From positions 1 through 51,367 of the forward strand of contig DAHUZH010000008.1 of NCBI GenBank assembly GCA_027306695.1: 51,367 nucleotides of DNA. Reading direction: 5' to 3'. Both the position numbers and the translations under genes were made by a program. Origin of the DNA: Acidobacteriaceae bacterium (GTDB taxonomy: Bacteria; Acidobacteriota; Terriglobia; Terriglobales; Acidobacteriaceae). Shown piece after piece: positions 35,444 to 46,248 of the stretch (position 1 is its first letter; every line of letters begins with the position of its first letter). The notes under the pieces were generated by a model. The model was given only the letters and a program-made list of their open reading frames with translations. It made no database searches and was not told where the DNA came from.

Positions 35444-35916
35444 GTGCACACATATAAAGCTAAGCGCTTCTTCTTGGCGATTGTAGTTTTGATGCTGTCC
35501 ACAGATGCTTTCAGCCAGTCTTCATCAGACTCCAGGAATGGGTACTGGTGGCAGTCATGCTCAGATGGAATGAAGGTGGGTTATGTAAGTAATTGGTTAC
35601 GTTGAAGGAGCAGAGACTTCTTCCGCGGAGCGGAAAATATACAACAATCATTTCAGGAAAAAAGTTGCCGCAAGTCGCTTCAAATTTAGCTAATAAAGAA
35701 GAGGACTTCTCTGAGGTTAGATTCGGACAGTACGAAAGCGGCCTTGACGTCTTTTATCGAGATTTTCGGAATATGAGCATACACGTCGAAGACGCAATGC
35801 CTTACGTCCGAGATCAAATAAAGGGCGTGGATCATAAGGAGCTTGAAACAGAGCTGGATTCTGTTACGCAAGATGTCTACCTCACCCGGATACGATCAAT
35901 AATATGGCTGACGTAA
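35444..35916 (+). pseudogene. Decayed secreted-protein gene between hicB and nuoG
   Basis: A GTG at 35444 has a perfect AAGGAGGT four bases upstream and opens a signal peptide (KRFFLAIVVLMLSTDAFS) followed by NGYWWQSCSDGMKVGYV, then stops at 35603-35605. In a second frame the sense continues as VIGYVEGAETSS (from about 35589). In a third it continues as QYESGLDVFYRDFRNMSIHV and DQIKGVDHKELETEL, running to 35916 and overlapping the nuoG start. The pieces fit one small exported protein of about 140 residues with two frameshifts. The pattern NGYWW...GYV..Y.EG...GLD.FY.DFRN resembles small exported proteins of acidobacteria, from memory. It is probably inactive. Confidence 0.6.
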
Positions 35917-38249
35917 CCCTCACCGTCGATGGCAAGAAGATCACCGCACCCGCGGGCACGCTTCTCATTGAAGCCTGCCGCAAGGTCGGCATCGAGATTC
36001 CTGCATTTTGCTATTACCCTGGCCTGTCGCTACAGGCGGCGTGCCGCATGTGCCTGGTGCGCATTGAAAAAATGCCGAAGCTCCAGACCGCATGCACCAC
36101 GCCGGTCGGCGAAGGCATGATCGTCGCCACCGAAACGGACGAGATCAAGCAGGCGCGCAAAAGCATGTTGGAACTGGTGCTTGCGAACCATCCCCTCGAC
36201 TGCCCGGTTTGCGATGCCGGCGGCGAATGCGAACTCCAGGACATGACCTTCAAATACGGCGCTGGCGGCTCGAAGTTCATCGAGATCAAAAATCATCGCG
36301 ATGAGCGGCAATGGTCTCCGGTGGTCTTCTTCGACCGTCCGCGCTGCATTCTCTGCTATCGCTGCGTACGCGTCTGCAATGAAGGCATGGACGTGGCCGC
36401 GCTCGGCATTCAAGAACGCAACGCGAGTTCGGTGATCGCGCCCAACGCCGTAGACCATTTGGACTGCGAGCAATGCGGCATGTGTATCGACATCTGTCCC
36501 GTCGGCGCGCTCACCTCCGATACGTATCGCTACAAAACGCGGCCTTGGGAGATGACCCACGTTGGTACGATCTGCACGCATTGCGGCGATGGCTGCAAGA
36601 CAACGCTGGGCGTCCGTCGCAGCGAAGATGGCATGCAGATCGTACGCGGCGACAACCGCGATAAGAGCGGCCTGAACGGCGATTTTCTCTGCGTAAAGGG
36701 CCGCTACGCCTTCGACTTCGCCGACAGCCCCGCGCGCTTGACCCAACCGCTGGTGCGCCAGCCGGATGGGCAGCTTGCTCCGGTCAGTTGGGAAGAGGCG
36801 ATCAACGTTGTCGCGCGGCGTTTTCGCGAAATTCGCGACAGTCGCGGCGGCAACAGCATCGGCGTCATCGGCTCGACACGCATCACCAATGAAGAAGTCT
36901 ATCTGCTGCAAAAATTTGCGCGCGGCACGCTCGGTACAAATAACATCGACCATCACCGCACTGCGGACTACGTCCGCTTCATGTATGCACTGGCTGGCCA
37001 GAAGAATCGTTTTGCCAGCGTGGCCGACAGTGCGACCGCCCCGGCGATTCTGCTGATTGGCAACGACCCCACCGAACAGCATCCGCTTCTGGCGTGGAAT
37101 TTGCGCACCAATGTCCGCCACAACGGCGCGCATATCTATATCGCTAATCATCGCGAGATCAAGCTACGCCGCCAGGCAAAATCTTTTGTCCAGATTGCAG
37201 CGGACGGCTACGACAGCTTTGTGCGCTTTCTCGGCGGCGAGGAGAACGCTGCGTTTGGCGACGATGCAACGTCACTGTGCGATGCGCTGCGTCAGGAACC
37301 AAACCTGTTGATTATTTTTGGCTCGGAGTTGCGCGGAACTGCCATTGGGACGCTGGTAAAATTCGGCCTGTCTCTGCCAGACACAAAATTTGCCTGCCTC
37401 GGCGATTATGTGAATTCGCGCGGTGCAGCCGACATGGGTCTCTATCCCGATCAACTGCCTGGATATCAGACCCTCGGCGCATCGAGCGCGCTGCAAGCTG
37501 AATATGGCGAGCGCTTTCCTTCGCAAGCCGGACTCGACCTGCCGCAGATGTTGGAAGCTGCCGCCCGCAACGAACTGGCAGCGCTCTACGTTGTCGGAGA
37601 TGATCCGGTCGAGCGGCTGGGCGTTCCCGCTGCAACGTTGCAGAATACTTTCCTTGTCGTGCAGGACATGTTTTTGACCGCCACCGCGAAGCTCGCCGAT
37701 GTCGTGTTGCCCACAGCGAACCTCTACGAAAAATCCGGGACCGTCACCAATACTTATGGTGATCTGCAACTGGTCAAGAAAGCCGCCGACCGCGCCGGTG
37801 TGCGTACTGATCTTGAGTTGATCGTTCGCATCGCAGACACAATGGGAGAGGATGTTCGCACACTGGTCCCATTCGGCAAGGGAGTGCGGGCGGACATGGG
37901 CCAGTCGCGCGGTTCGCAGTCCGGTGAGGCGGACCGCCATGGCATCTGGCTGGCCGCGCATAATCTGGAGCCAAAGCTCAGCCCGTTCGATCCGAATGCC
38001 ATTCTCGATGAAATCCAGCGCGTAGTTCCGGGCTATGACTTTGACCGCTTCGACCTGTTGTCGGGAACCAGCCAGCTCGTTCAGCCAGCAATGGCCCCCG
38101 GAACGTTGGTGCAGATTTCCGAACGCGCGGATGGTATTGTGCCGTCGGGAGACAGACTGTTTACCTCTGGGACGCTAGGACGCTACAGCGAAAAACTGAT
38201 GGAAGTGGAAGTGTTTCAAGAAAACCGAAGTATGGCGGCTGCAGACTGA
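35904..38249 (+). CDS. nuoG: NADH-quinone oxidoreductase subunit G
   Basis: 781 residues. The N-terminal ferredoxin-like domain binds N1b (FCYYPG, AACRMC, TACTTPV). Then come the His-Cys N5 ligands (NHPLDCPVCDAGGEC), the N4 cluster (RCILCYRCVRVC and CEQCGMCIDICPVG), and an N7-type set (CTHCGDGC with a later LCVKGRY). The last 500 residues are the molybdopterin-oxidoreductase-like domain without an active site. The N7 ligands are present in only some bacterial NuoG proteins. The ATG at 35904 sits inside the end of the decayed gene upstream. Confidence 0.96.
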   Translation: MADVTLTVDGKKITAPAGTLLIEACRKVGIEIPAFCYYPGLSLQAACRMCLVRIEKMPKLQTACTTPVGEGMIVATETDEIKQARKSMLELVLANHPLDCPVCDAGGECELQDMTFKYGAGGSKFIEIKNHRDERQWSPVVFFDRPRCILCYRCVRVCNEGMDVAALGIQERNASSVIAPNAVDHLDCEQCGMCIDICPVGALTSDTYRYKTRPWEMTHVGTICTHCGDGCKTTLGVRRSEDGMQIVRGDNRDKSGLNGDFLCVKGRYAFDFADSPARLTQPLVRQPDGQLAPVSWEEAINVVARRFREIRDSRGGNSIGVIGSTRITNEEVYLLQKFARGTLGTNNIDHHRTADYVRFMYALAGQKNRFASVADSATAPAILLIGNDPTEQHPLLAWNLRTNVRHNGAHIYIANHREIKLRRQAKSFVQIAADGYDSFVRFLGGEENAAFGDDATSLCDALRQEPNLLIIFGSELRGTAIGTLVKFGLSLPDTKFACLGDYVNSRGAADMGLYPDQLPGYQTLGASSALQAEYGERFPSQAGLDLPQMLEAAARNELAALYVVGDDPVERLGVPAATLQNTFLVVQDMFLTATAKLADVVLPTANLYEKSGTVTNTYGDLQLVKKAADRAGVRTDLELIVRIADTMGEDVRTLVPFGKGVRADMGQSRGSQSGEADRHGIWLAAHNLEPKLSPFDPNAILDEIQRVVPGYDFDRFDLLSGTSQLVQPAMAPGTLVQISERADGIVPSGDRLFTSGTLGRYSEKLMEVEVFQENRSMAAAD

Positions 38250-38331
38250 TTCAATTTTTTCAGGCACGGAACGGAACCTGTGCGCGTTGTGCGCGCAGCG
38301 CAATGTAAGACAGAGTGGAAACGAAACCGAC

Positions 38332-39378
38332 GTGAATATTCTCATCTTTGTACTTTTAAGCTTGCTCAAGGTCGTCGTGGTCACGGTGATCTTTTTGACG
38401 GCTGTGGCCTACACAGTGCTACTGGAACGTAAACTCGTCGGGCGCATTCAAAATCGCTGGGGACCCTCGCGCGTTGGCCCGTTCGGGCTGCTCCAGCCTT
38501 TGGCGGACGGCCTCAAGCTCTTCTTAAAAGAAGATTTGATGCCCGATGCAGTGGAGCGTCCGCTGTTTATTCTTGCACCCATCATCGCGCTCTCCTGCGC
38601 GTTGATCTCCATCGGAGTCATTCCCTTTGGCGAAAATATCCGCTGGCATGGCGTGGACATGTTTCAGATCGCCGACCTGAACATCGGTTTGCTGGTCATC
38701 CTCGGAGTCACCTCGATCGGCGTTTACGGAATCGCGCTCTCCGGCTGGTCGTCAAACAATAAATATTCTTTGCTCGGCTCCTTGCGTTCCACCGCGCAGA
38801 TGATCAGCTACGAGCTGGCGCTGGGCCTGTCCGTCATCGGCGTGGTGCTGCGCACCGGCTCGCTTCGGCTGCGCGACATCGTCAACGTCCAAAATACGCA
38901 CGGCATGCTGTCTTGGAACGTCTTTGGCGGTCTGCAACTGATTGCATTTTTTATTTATTTGACTGCGGCCTTCGCGGAAACGAATCGCACTCCTTTCGAC
39001 CTGCCGGAAGCGGAGAGCGAACTGACGGCTGGTTATCACACCGAGTACAGTTCGATGAAGTTCGCCATGTTTTTTATGGCCGAATACGCCAACATGATTA
39101 CCGTCGGCTGCGTCGCGACACTGCTTTTTCTCGGCGGATGGTCCAGCCCCTTCGGCCATCTGCTGCCCGCCTTTGGCGGCCCTATCGTGCAGGCGCTACT
39201 CCCGGTTTTGTGGTTCGTCGGCAAAGTATTCTGCTTTCTGTTTCTCTATGTCTGGGTGCGTGGCACGCTTCCACGCTTCCGCTACGATCAACTGATGGGA
39301 TTCGGCTGGAAATTTCTTTTGCCGGTTGCCATTGCCAATGTGATGGCGACCAGTCTGGTGTTGGCCTTCCATGGTTAA
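38332..39378 (+). CDS. nuoH: NADH-quinone oxidoreductase subunit H
   Basis: 348 residues, eight membrane spans, the subunit that joins the membrane arm to the quinone chamber. Family segments are AYTVLLERKLVGRIQNRWGP, GPFGLLQPLADGLKLFLKED and the acidic loop NRTPFDLPEAESELTAGYHTEYS. The GTG at 38332 is chosen since family members begin about eight residues before the first span; the open frame goes back to 38287. The next gene on the strand is nuoJ, with 66 non-coding bases between, so nuoI is missing from its usual place. Confidence 0.95.
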   Translation: MNILIFVLLSLLKVVVVTVIFLTAVAYTVLLERKLVGRIQNRWGPSRVGPFGLLQPLADGLKLFLKEDLMPDAVERPLFILAPIIALSCALISIGVIPFGENIRWHGVDMFQIADLNIGLLVILGVTSIGVYGIALSGWSSNNKYSLLGSLRSTAQMISYELALGLSVIGVVLRTGSLRLRDIVNVQNTHGMLSWNVFGGLQLIAFFIYLTAAFAETNRTPFDLPEAESELTAGYHTEYSSMKFAMFFMAEYANMITVGCVATLLFLGGWSSPFGHLLPAFGGPIVQALLPVLWFVGKVFCFLFLYVWVRGTLPRFRYDQLMGFGWKFLLPVAIANVMATSLVLAFHG

Positions 39379-39444
39379 GACTGAATTACAATCCAATGGG
39401 AGCACCTGCGCTTTCGCCGCAACTTTCCATGCAACCGAGACGCT

Positions 39445-39939
39445 ATGCATCTAGCCCTCTTCCTCATCTTCGGACTGTTGTGCATCGGCGGAGCGTTGAA
39501 TCTCCTGCTGCAACGCCACCCCATCAACAGCGCTCTGTCGCTGATTGTGGTGATGTCCTCGCTGTCCGTTCTCTATCTATTGTTGGGCGCGGAGTTTCTC
39601 GCGCTGGCACAGATCATCGTTTACTCCGGCGCAATTATGGTGCTGTTCGTTTTCGTAATCATGCTGCTGAATGCTGGGGAGGAGCAGCGCACCCACGGCA
39701 GCCGCGCCGCTTATCTCGCGGGCATTCCCGGCGTGCTGGCGCTGTTTGCGGTGCTGGCTTCCACATTTTTCACGCTGCGCACCAACTTGGGCAGCGCCCG
39801 GCTCGGCAGCTTTCTAGTTTCAACCGGCGACCTGAGTCGCGTGTTGTTTCGCAACCTTTTGCTGCCGTTTGAAGTCACTTCGGTTCTGATACTGGTGGCC
39901 ATTCTGGGCGCTGTTGTGCTCGCTGGAAAGGAACAGTAA
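39445..39939 (+). CDS. nuoJ: NADH-quinone oxidoreductase subunit J
   Basis: 164 residues, five membrane spans. [20 protein letters not shown] and the third-span segment [26 protein letters not shown] are typical; the pi-bulge tyrosine of TMH3 is in IVYSGA. It is directly followed by nuoK. Confidence 0.95.
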   Translation: MHLALFLIFGLLCIGGALNLLLQRHPINSALSLIVVMSSLSVLYLLLGAEFLALAQIIVYSGAIMVLFVFVIMLLNAGEEQRTHGSRAAYLAGIPGVLALFAVLASTFFTLRTNLGSARLGSFLVSTGDLSRVLFRNLLLPFEVTSVLILVAILGAVVLAGKEQ

Positions 39940-39940
39940 C

Positions 39941-40246
39941 GTGGCCGTTCCGATTGCGTGGTATCTCATCCTCAGCGCCGCCCTGTTTTCGCTGGGCGTA
40001 TTTGCATTCCTTATCAAGCGCAACATCATCTCCATCTTCATGTCGATTGAGCTGATGCTGAACGCCGTCAACCTCGCCTTTGTCGCCTTTGCAAATCACT
40101 GGCACCAGGTCAGCGGACAAATTTTTGTGTTTTTTGTGATGGTCGTCGCCGCGGCGGAGGCTGCGGTGGGTCTGGCAATCATCATCGCCGTCTTCCGCTC
40201 GCGGGGAACGCTGAACGTCGATCAAATTAATTTGATGAAGCTATGA
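39941..40246 (+). CDS. nuoK: NADH-quinone oxidoreductase subunit K
   Basis: 101 residues, three spans, starting at GTG 39941 with AAGGA about nine bases upstream. Both conserved membrane glutamates are visible, in [16 protein letters not shown] and [15 protein letters not shown]. These carry protons along the central axis of complex I. It overlaps nuoL by four bases (ATGA). Confidence 0.96.
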   Translation: MAVPIAWYLILSAALFSLGVFAFLIKRNIISIFMSIELMLNAVNLAFVAFANHWHQVSGQIFVFFVMVVAAAEAAVGLAIIIAVFRSRGTLNVDQINLMKL

Positions 40247-42201
40247 CACCTTCTTTGCATCTTTGGCTGTTGCCGTTGTTGCCGCTGGCTGGCTTTGCCG
40301 TCAATGGCACGCTGGGCCGCCGTTTACCAAAATTTGCCGTGTCGCTGGTGGCGCTGTTGTTCCCTGCCGCTGCCTTTGCGCAGGTGCTGTGGATCGTTGC
40401 ATACGTGCATTCCGGGCTGATGTTACCGCATGTCGAACGATTTGCCACTCCATGGATTGCCGTCAGCGGCTTTCATGCGAATTTCTCTTTTCTTCTCGAC
40501 CAACTCACGCTCATCATGCTGCTCGTCGTTACCGGCGTGGGCTTCGTCATCCATCTTTATTCGGTCGGCTACATGGCGACGGAAGACGGCTACTGGCGCT
40601 TTTTCAGCTATCTCAATCTTTTCCTCTTTTTCATGCTGACGCTGGTCCTTGCGGCGAATTTTTTGCTGCTCTTCGTCGGATGGGAGGGCGTCGGCCTGGC
40701 TTCGTATCTCCTGATCGGTTTCTACTATCAAAAAGACTCCGCCGCGAACGCGGGTAAAAAAGCCTTCATCGTCAATCGCATAGGCGACTTTGGTTTTCTA
40801 CTCGTCATATTTCTGCTCATCGCGCACTTCGGCACACTAAGCTTCAGCACTGTCTTTGAAAGCGTCGCTGCGCACCCGGAGCTACAGGGCGGCTTCCTGA
40901 CCACGATCTGTTTGCTGCTCGTCCTTGGAGCGACGGGTAAATCCGCGCAGATTCCGCTTTACGTGTGGCTACCCGATGCGATGGAGGGTCCGACGCCGGT
41001 CTCCGCGCTCATCCACGCTGCGACCATGGTCACGGCGGGCGTTTATATGGTGGCCCGGACGCATGTGCTGTTCGACCGTTCGCCGCTGGCCCTCGGGGTG
41101 GTCGCCATTATCGGTGCTGCGACTGCATTTTTCGCGGCGACCGTCGGCATCGTGCAGACGGACATCAAGCGTGTGCTCGCCTACTCCACCATCTCGCAAC
41201 TAGGCTATATGTTTCTGGCCTGCGGTGTCGCCGCCTACTCGATGGCCATCTTCCACCTCGTCACCCACGCATTCTTCAAAGCGCTGCTCTTTCTGGCTGC
41301 TGGCAGCGTGATTCACGCGCTCGGTGGCGAGCAGGACATGCGCGCCATGGGCGGCCTGCGCAAAAAACTGCCCATCACCTTCTGGACCATGACGGCGGCC
41401 GTCTTCGCCATCAGCGGGTTCTTTCCCTTTGCCGGATTTTTCAGCAAGGACGCAATCCTTGCCGCTACCTTTCAATCTGCCCATGGCGGCAAGCTGCTGT
41501 GGGCGGTTGGCCTTATCACGGCGGGACTGACTTCTTTCTATATGTTCCGCCTGTGGTATCTCACGTTCTTCGGCGAAGCTCGCACGCCCGCACAGCCCAC
41601 ACACCAAACTGCGCACGGCAGCCATGGCGTGCATGAAAGTCCTTGGGTCATGCTGCTGCCGCTCGTTATTCTCGGCGTTCTCTCGGTGGCTGGCGGATGG
41701 ATTGGCTGGCCACAAGCGCTCGGCGGACACGACTGGATCGCGCATTTTCTTGACCCTGTTTTTGGCAGCTCAGCCCTTCGCGCCGCCAGTCTGGCAGACA
41801 TGAGACTGGAGCGGATTCTCGCAGGAGTTTCCGCGCTGACCGCGCTGATCGGTTGGTTCGTGGCGGATTTAATGTACCGTCGCAGGCCGCTGCTGGCCGA
41901 CAAAGCCGAGCGCGCGGCTCAGCCGCTTTATAAATTGTTGTGGAACAAGTATTGGGTCGATGAAATTTACGCGGACTTGATCGTCTGGCCGCTGCTTGTA
42001 TTTTCGAGGAATGAGCTGGGGCGTGGCGTCGATCAAGGAGTGATCGATGGCGCGGGCACGGCATGGACTGCGGGAGCACGCGGTGCTAGCTCGTGGATTC
42101 GCCGCATGCAGTCTGGAAATATCCGCTCCTATGCCGGCTGGCTGGCCATGGGCGCGGCTGCTGTATTGGTTGTGGTGCTCTATCTCGCGCACTTGTACTG
42201 A
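40243..42201 (+). CDS. nuoL: NADH-quinone oxidoreductase subunit L
   Basis: 652 residues, the distal antiporter-like subunit. The TM5 glutamate is in [19 protein letters not shown], the TM7 lysine in [20 protein letters not shown], and the discontinuous-helix region in [19 protein letters not shown]. The C-terminal part holds the long lateral helix ([19 protein letters not shown] and following) before a last span. All expected proton-path residues appear intact. Confidence 0.96.
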   Translation: MTPSLHLWLLPLLPLAGFAVNGTLGRRLPKFAVSLVALLFPAAAFAQVLWIVAYVHSGLMLPHVERFATPWIAVSGFHANFSFLLDQLTLIMLLVVTGVGFVIHLYSVGYMATEDGYWRFFSYLNLFLFFMLTLVLAANFLLLFVGWEGVGLASYLLIGFYYQKDSAANAGKKAFIVNRIGDFGFLLVIFLLIAHFGTLSFSTVFESVAAHPELQGGFLTTICLLLVLGATGKSAQIPLYVWLPDAMEGPTPVSALIHAATMVTAGVYMVARTHVLFDRSPLALGVVAIIGAATAFFAATVGIVQTDIKRVLAYSTISQLGYMFLACGVAAYSMAIFHLVTHAFFKALLFLAAGSVIHALGGEQDMRAMGGLRKKLPITFWTMTAAVFAISGFFPFAGFFSKDAILAATFQSAHGGKLLWAVGLITAGLTSFYMFRLWYLTFFGEARTPAQPTHQTAHGSHGVHESPWVMLLPLVILGVLSVAGGWIGWPQALGGHDWIAHFLDPVFGSSALRAASLADMRLERILAGVSALTALIGWFVADLMYRRRPLLADKAERAAQPLYKLLWNKYWVDEIYADLIVWPLLVFSRNELGRGVDQGVIDGAGTAWTAGARGASSWIRRMQSGNIRSYAGWLAMGAAAVLVVVLYLAHLY

Positions 42202-42215
42202 AGAGGAAGAACTTT

Positions 42216-43733
42216 GTGTTGAACGCAAGCATTCTTACATGGCTCACCCTGCTGCCCGCTCTTGGCGCGGTGGTGGTGCTATTGCTGCCCCGGCGGGGAC
42301 GCGCTCCGCAGATTTTCTCGCTGCTGCTGACCTTGTTTCTTTTTGTGCTGGCGCTGCACCTGCCCGCTCACTTCAATTACCACCAGCAACAGGGCTTTCA
42401 ATATGAACTGAATGTTCCATGGATTTCCAATCCCGCCATTCATTATCACGTTGGCGTGGACGGCCTTTCCATGTGGCTGGTGGTGCTGGTTTCGTTTCTC
42501 GCTCCGCTCGGCGTGCTCATCTCCTGGCGCGCCATTGAGGACCGGAAGAGCGAATTCTATGCGCTCCTCCTGCTCCAGCAAACAGCGATGTACGGTGTCT
42601 TCATCGCGCTCGACCTGCTGGTGTATTACGCATTCTGGGAGCTATCCATCGTCCCGCTCGCGCTGCTGATCGGCATGTATGGCCGCAAAAATGGCCGCCG
42701 CGCCGCCATCCAATTTTTTCTCTACGCATTCATTCCTTCCGCGCTGATGTTGGTCGGAATGCTGTGGCTCTACGCGCAGACAGGCACGTTCGACCTGGTG
42801 CGGTTGCAGCAACAGCTTCATGGCTGGAGTACCGGCGCCCACGCGACTGGGCTGTGGTTCACCTCACTGGCCTTTCTGCTGGCCTTCGCCGTCAAGGTCC
42901 CGGTGTTTCCGCTGCACGGCTGGCTGCGCGATGGCATCGGCGAAGCGCCCACTGCGGTCGCAATGATACTGGCCGGCAAGCTCGGCCTATATTCCCTGCT
43001 GCGCTGGCATGTGGCGCTGTTTCCCACGGAGGCCGCGCATGTCGCGCCGCTCATGGTCGCGCTGGGGGCCATCGGCATTCTTTACGGCGCGATGCTGGCA
43101 TTGGTGCAGACCGACCTGAAACGCCTCGCTGCATACGCGACTCTCAGCGCCGTCAGCTTCGTCGTGCTCGGCATTTATGCATTCACGACCGCCAGCATGG
43201 ACGGCGCAGCCTATCAGATATTGAACGAAAGCATCTCCGCCAGCGCTTTCTTCATGCTGCTCGGCATTCTGTATGAACGCTACGGTACGTACGATATGGC
43301 GCAGCTCGGCGGCATTGCGGCAAAGCTGCCTCGGCTGGCGGTGCTCTTCGTCATCACCACGCTGGCGCTGATCGGCCTGCCCGCACTGAATAATTTTGTC
43401 GGAGAGTTTTTGATCCTCAGCGGCAGCTTTCAAACGCACGCTCGCATCACAGCCGTCGCCACGTTAGGCGTGATCTTCGCTGCCGCCTACATGTTGTGGA
43501 TGGTGCAGCGCGTGTTCTACGGCGCGCCCTCCGAGCATGTGATGGCACTGGCGCGGCCCGATGTGAACTGGCGCGAGCGTGCCGCCATCTGGCCAACGAT
43601 TGTTCTTATGGTCGCAATGGGCGTGGCTTCGATGTACTGGATGCATGCGATCGATCTGACCGTTCCGAACATGGCCCCAAACACTGCCGCAACGCACACA
43701 GGAATTTATGTCTGGGTGGCATCGACGCGATGA
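42216..43733 (+). CDS. nuoM: NADH-quinone oxidoreductase subunit M
   Basis: 505 residues, an antiporter-like subunit with about 14 spans. The TM5 glutamate is in [19 protein letters not shown], the TM7 lysine in [19 protein letters not shown], and the later lysine in [20 protein letters not shown]. The start is GTG 42216 (or TTG 42219) behind AGGA. It overlaps nuoN by four bases (ATGA). Confidence 0.95.
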   Translation: MLNASILTWLTLLPALGAVVVLLLPRRGRAPQIFSLLLTLFLFVLALHLPAHFNYHQQQGFQYELNVPWISNPAIHYHVGVDGLSMWLVVLVSFLAPLGVLISWRAIEDRKSEFYALLLLQQTAMYGVFIALDLLVYYAFWELSIVPLALLIGMYGRKNGRRAAIQFFLYAFIPSALMLVGMLWLYAQTGTFDLVRLQQQLHGWSTGAHATGLWFTSLAFLLAFAVKVPVFPLHGWLRDGIGEAPTAVAMILAGKLGLYSLLRWHVALFPTEAAHVAPLMVALGAIGILYGAMLALVQTDLKRLAAYATLSAVSFVVLGIYAFTTASMDGAAYQILNESISASAFFMLLGILYERYGTYDMAQLGGIAAKLPRLAVLFVITTLALIGLPALNNFVGEFLILSGSFQTHARITAVATLGVIFAAAYMLWMVQRVFYGAPSEHVMALARPDVNWRERAAIWPTIVLMVAMGVASMYWMHAIDLTVPNMAPNTAATHTGIYVWVASTR

Positions 43734-45262
43734 TCCCGATGACCACAATAACCACTTCGGCGATTCCAGTCTCTCCTGCACTACGTATCTTGCCGGAGAT
43801 TCTGCTCACCGTGACTGGCGTGCTCGTCATGTTGATCGAGTCCGTGCTCGCCCCGAACACCAGCCGCAAGCCGCTCGGCGTGATGGCCATTTTGGGCACG
43901 CTTGCCGCGCTTGCGGCCAGCCTCTATCAGTTGCAGCTTCCCGCCGGAACAGCCTTCTTCGGCACTGTCCAGTCCGATGCCTTCAGCGTTTTCTTTCATC
44001 TGGTCATCGGCGGCATCGTTCTGGTCACGCTGCTGGTTTCGCTCGACTACTTTGAAGGCCACACCAGTTATGTCGGCGAATACTATGCGCTGATTCTATT
44101 CGGCGCGGTCGGCATGATGCTGATGACCAGCTCCGTCGAACTGCTAATGGTCTTCATCAGCCTGGAGATTTCTTCCATTTCAACATACATTCTCGCCGGT
44201 TATCGCAAGCGCAGCGCCACCAGCCCGGAAGCATCCATCAAATACTTCCTGCTTGGTTCTTTCGCCACGGCATTTTTCCTGTACGGCATCGCTCTGTGTT
44301 TTGGCGCGACCGGCTCGACGAACATTTACGACATCGCCAAAGGCGTCGCCAGCGGCGCATCTCCGCTCCTGCTCACCGTCGCCTTCGGCATGATGCTGAT
44401 CGGGATCGGTTTCAAAGTGTCGCTTGCGCCATTTCACGTCTGGACGCCCGATGTGTACGAGGGCGCGCCCGCTCCGGTCGTCGGTCTGATGTCCACCGCC
44501 CCGAAGGCCGCCGCCTTCGCCGTCCTGCTGCGCATCGCGTACGGCGCGTATGGGACCATGACGCATGTATGGATGCCGCTGATCTGGATGCTCGCCGTTC
44601 TGTCGATGACCATCGGCAACTTGGGCGCGCTGACGCAGCACAATGTGAAGCGCATGCTGGCCTACTCCTCCATTGCGCACGCCGGGTATCTGCTGGTTGC
44701 CTTCACCGCGCTCGCGCCCATGGGCATTGCGGCGGCCAGCTTCTACACCGCCGCCTACGCGGCGATGAACGTCGGCGCGTTCGCAATCATCAGCTATCTT
44801 TCCGGCTACGACGAAGCACGCACCAACCTGGGCGACTATGCTGGAATCGCGCGACGTCATCCGATGGCGGCCGCTGCGCTCGCTGTCTTTTTAATTTCTC
44901 TGATCGGGATTCCCTTCACGGCGGGCTTCTTTGGCAAGTTCTACGTCTTCACGGCCGCCATCAACTCCGGCAATGCATGGCTGGCGATCCTCGGCCTCTT
45001 GAACAGCGGAGTTGCGGCCTTCTACTATTTGCGGCTCCTTGGCCAGATGTACATGCTGCCGCAAGAGGCGGGCCTTGCGCCGGACACAATTCGAGCGCGT
45101 CCATCGTTCGTGCTCGGCGTGGCAATCCTTGTGATTGCGGTCTTCGCGCTGGGTATCTTTCCCAACAGCGCGCTGCGACTGGCGCGCGCTGGCGCGGCGA
45201 CGTTTAACGTACAGCACAGGATCGCTGCCGCAGCGTTTCCAGTAGCGAGGTTTGAACGATAG
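43730..45262 (+). CDS. nuoN: NADH-quinone oxidoreductase subunit N
   Basis: 510 residues, the third antiporter-like subunit. The TM5 glutamate is in [22 protein letters not shown]7 lysine in [20 protein letters not shown] followed by [20 protein letters not shown], and the later lysine in [20 protein letters not shown]. The start at ATG 43730 overlaps the nuoM stop. It is the last complex I gene; an Mrr-type nuclease gene begins 15 bases after it. Confidence 0.95.
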   Translation: MIPMTTITTSAIPVSPALRILPEILLTVTGVLVMLIESVLAPNTSRKPLGVMAILGTLAALAASLYQLQLPAGTAFFGTVQSDAFSVFFHLVIGGIVLVTLLVSLDYFEGHTSYVGEYYALILFGAVGMMLMTSSVELLMVFISLEISSISTYILAGYRKRSATSPEASIKYFLLGSFATAFFLYGIALCFGATGSTNIYDIAKGVASGASPLLLTVAFGMMLIGIGFKVSLAPFHVWTPDVYEGAPAPVVGLMSTAPKAAAFAVLLRIAYGAYGTMTHVWMPLIWMLAVLSMTIGNLGALTQHNVKRMLAYSSIAHAGYLLVAFTALAPMGIAAASFYTAAYAAMNVGAFAIISYLSGYDEARTNLGDYAGIARRHPMAAAALAVFLISLIGIPFTAGFFGKFYVFTAAINSGNAWLAILGLLNSGVAAFYYLRLLGQMYMLPQEAGLAPDTIRARPSFVLGVAILVIAVFALGIFPNSALRLARAGAATFNVQHRIAAAAFPVARFER

Positions 45263-45277
45263 ACTAGCGAGATCTCC

Positions 45278-46036
45278 ATGCCTAAAGAAGAAAGCGCGCG
45301 GTTTTTCAGGTATTTCGGTCCTTTACTGGATGCACTTCGCGATCTCGGCGGATCCGGGACACCGGATGAGGTCATTGAGCGGATTGCTCAGAAAATGCAA
45401 CTCTCCGACGATGTCCAGAATGAGCTAATACCATCGGGTCAGTCTCGTTTTCGGAACCAGGTAGCATGGGCACAGTACTATCTCGTCCGAGAAGGGCTTC
45501 TCGACTCATCGAAACGCGGTGTCTGGAGCCTTACGGAGCGTGGTCGGGCGACCCAACTATCTTCAGATCAATCTCGTGATCTCTACCGCAAGCTTATCCG
45601 CGGCTACCAAGAAGAACGTCGAGCAAAAGTAGTCGAGCCGGAACAGTCTCTTGAACAGTCAAGTGATTCCACCGGACCGATTTCAAAAAATTACCGCAGC
45701 GAGGTAATTAATTTGCTGCTTGCTTTACCATCGGATGGATTTGAACGCCTGTCCCAACGTTTGCTTCGCGAATCAGGATTTACGCAAGTATCAGTTACTG
45801 GCAGAAGCGGCGACGGGGGTATTGACGGGAATGGAACTCTTCAAATCAATCCGCTCGTTTCCTTCAAAGTCTTATTTCAGTGCAAGAAATACACCGGCTC
45901 CGTCATTCCGTCGCAAGTGCGGGATTTTCGCGGAGCAATGGCCGGCCGCGCCGACAAAGGCATCATTATCACGACGGGCACCTTCACCGCCGAGGCCCGC
46001 CGTGAAGCATCACGGGATGGTGTACCCCCCCATTGA
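45278..46036 (+). CDS. mrr: Mrr-type restriction endonuclease, frameshifted near the 3' end
   Basis: 252 residues as read. Residues 1-95 are the Mrr N-terminal winged-helix domain (YFGPLLDALRDLGGSGTPDEV and WAQYYLVREGLLDSSKRGVW). Residues 140-250 are the Mrr catalytic PD-(D/E)xK fold: RSGDGGIDGNG, then LFQCKKYTGSVIPSQVRDFR, with Asp, Gln and Lys of the active site. Mrr enzymes cut modified DNA. The frame breaks in a C7 tract (46025-46031); with six Cs it continues as PPIELIDGEKLIDMLEQLEL to a stop at 46148, the usual Mrr C-terminus. Catalytic residues lie before the break. It follows nuoN by 15 bases. Confidence 0.88.
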   Translation: MPKEESARFFRYFGPLLDALRDLGGSGTPDEVIERIAQKMQLSDDVQNELIPSGQSRFRNQVAWAQYYLVREGLLDSSKRGVWSLTERGRATQLSSDQSRDLYRKLIRGYQEERRAKVVEPEQSLEQSSDSTGPISKNYRSEVINLLLALPSDGFERLSQRLLRESGFTQVSVTGRSGDGGIDGNGTLQINPLVSFKVLFQCKKYTGSVIPSQVRDFRGAMAGRADKGIIITTGTFTAEARREASRDGVPPH

Positions 46037-46194
46037 GCTTATCGACGGAGAAAAGCTAATCGATATGTTGGAGCAACTTGAGCTGGGTCTTAAGCCAGTA
46101 AAAACCTACGAAATTGACAAGGCATTTTTCAGCGAGTTCCAGACGTAACGCATAGTATCAACCGATAAAAAAGTATGCCGCGCACACCACCGCG

Positions 46195-46233
46195 AAAACA
46201 AAACGGCCTCCGCGACGGAGGCCGTTTTGTTTT
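46195..46233. terminator. Bidirectional intrinsic terminator
   Basis: A perfect 18-bp stem (46195-46212 with 46216-46233) around a 3-base loop, GC-rich at the apex and with A/T-rich bases at both feet that give T-runs on either strand. It lies between the convergent mrr and atpE genes and should stop both the nuo-mrr transcript and the F0 operon. Confidence 0.92.
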
Positions 46234-46248
46234 CAGAAAACCCCGCGG

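Noticed and set aside
39379-39444. Hidden nuoI between nuoH and nuoJ
   Set aside because: Only 66 bases are available and no CxxCxxC ferredoxin motif appears in any frame.
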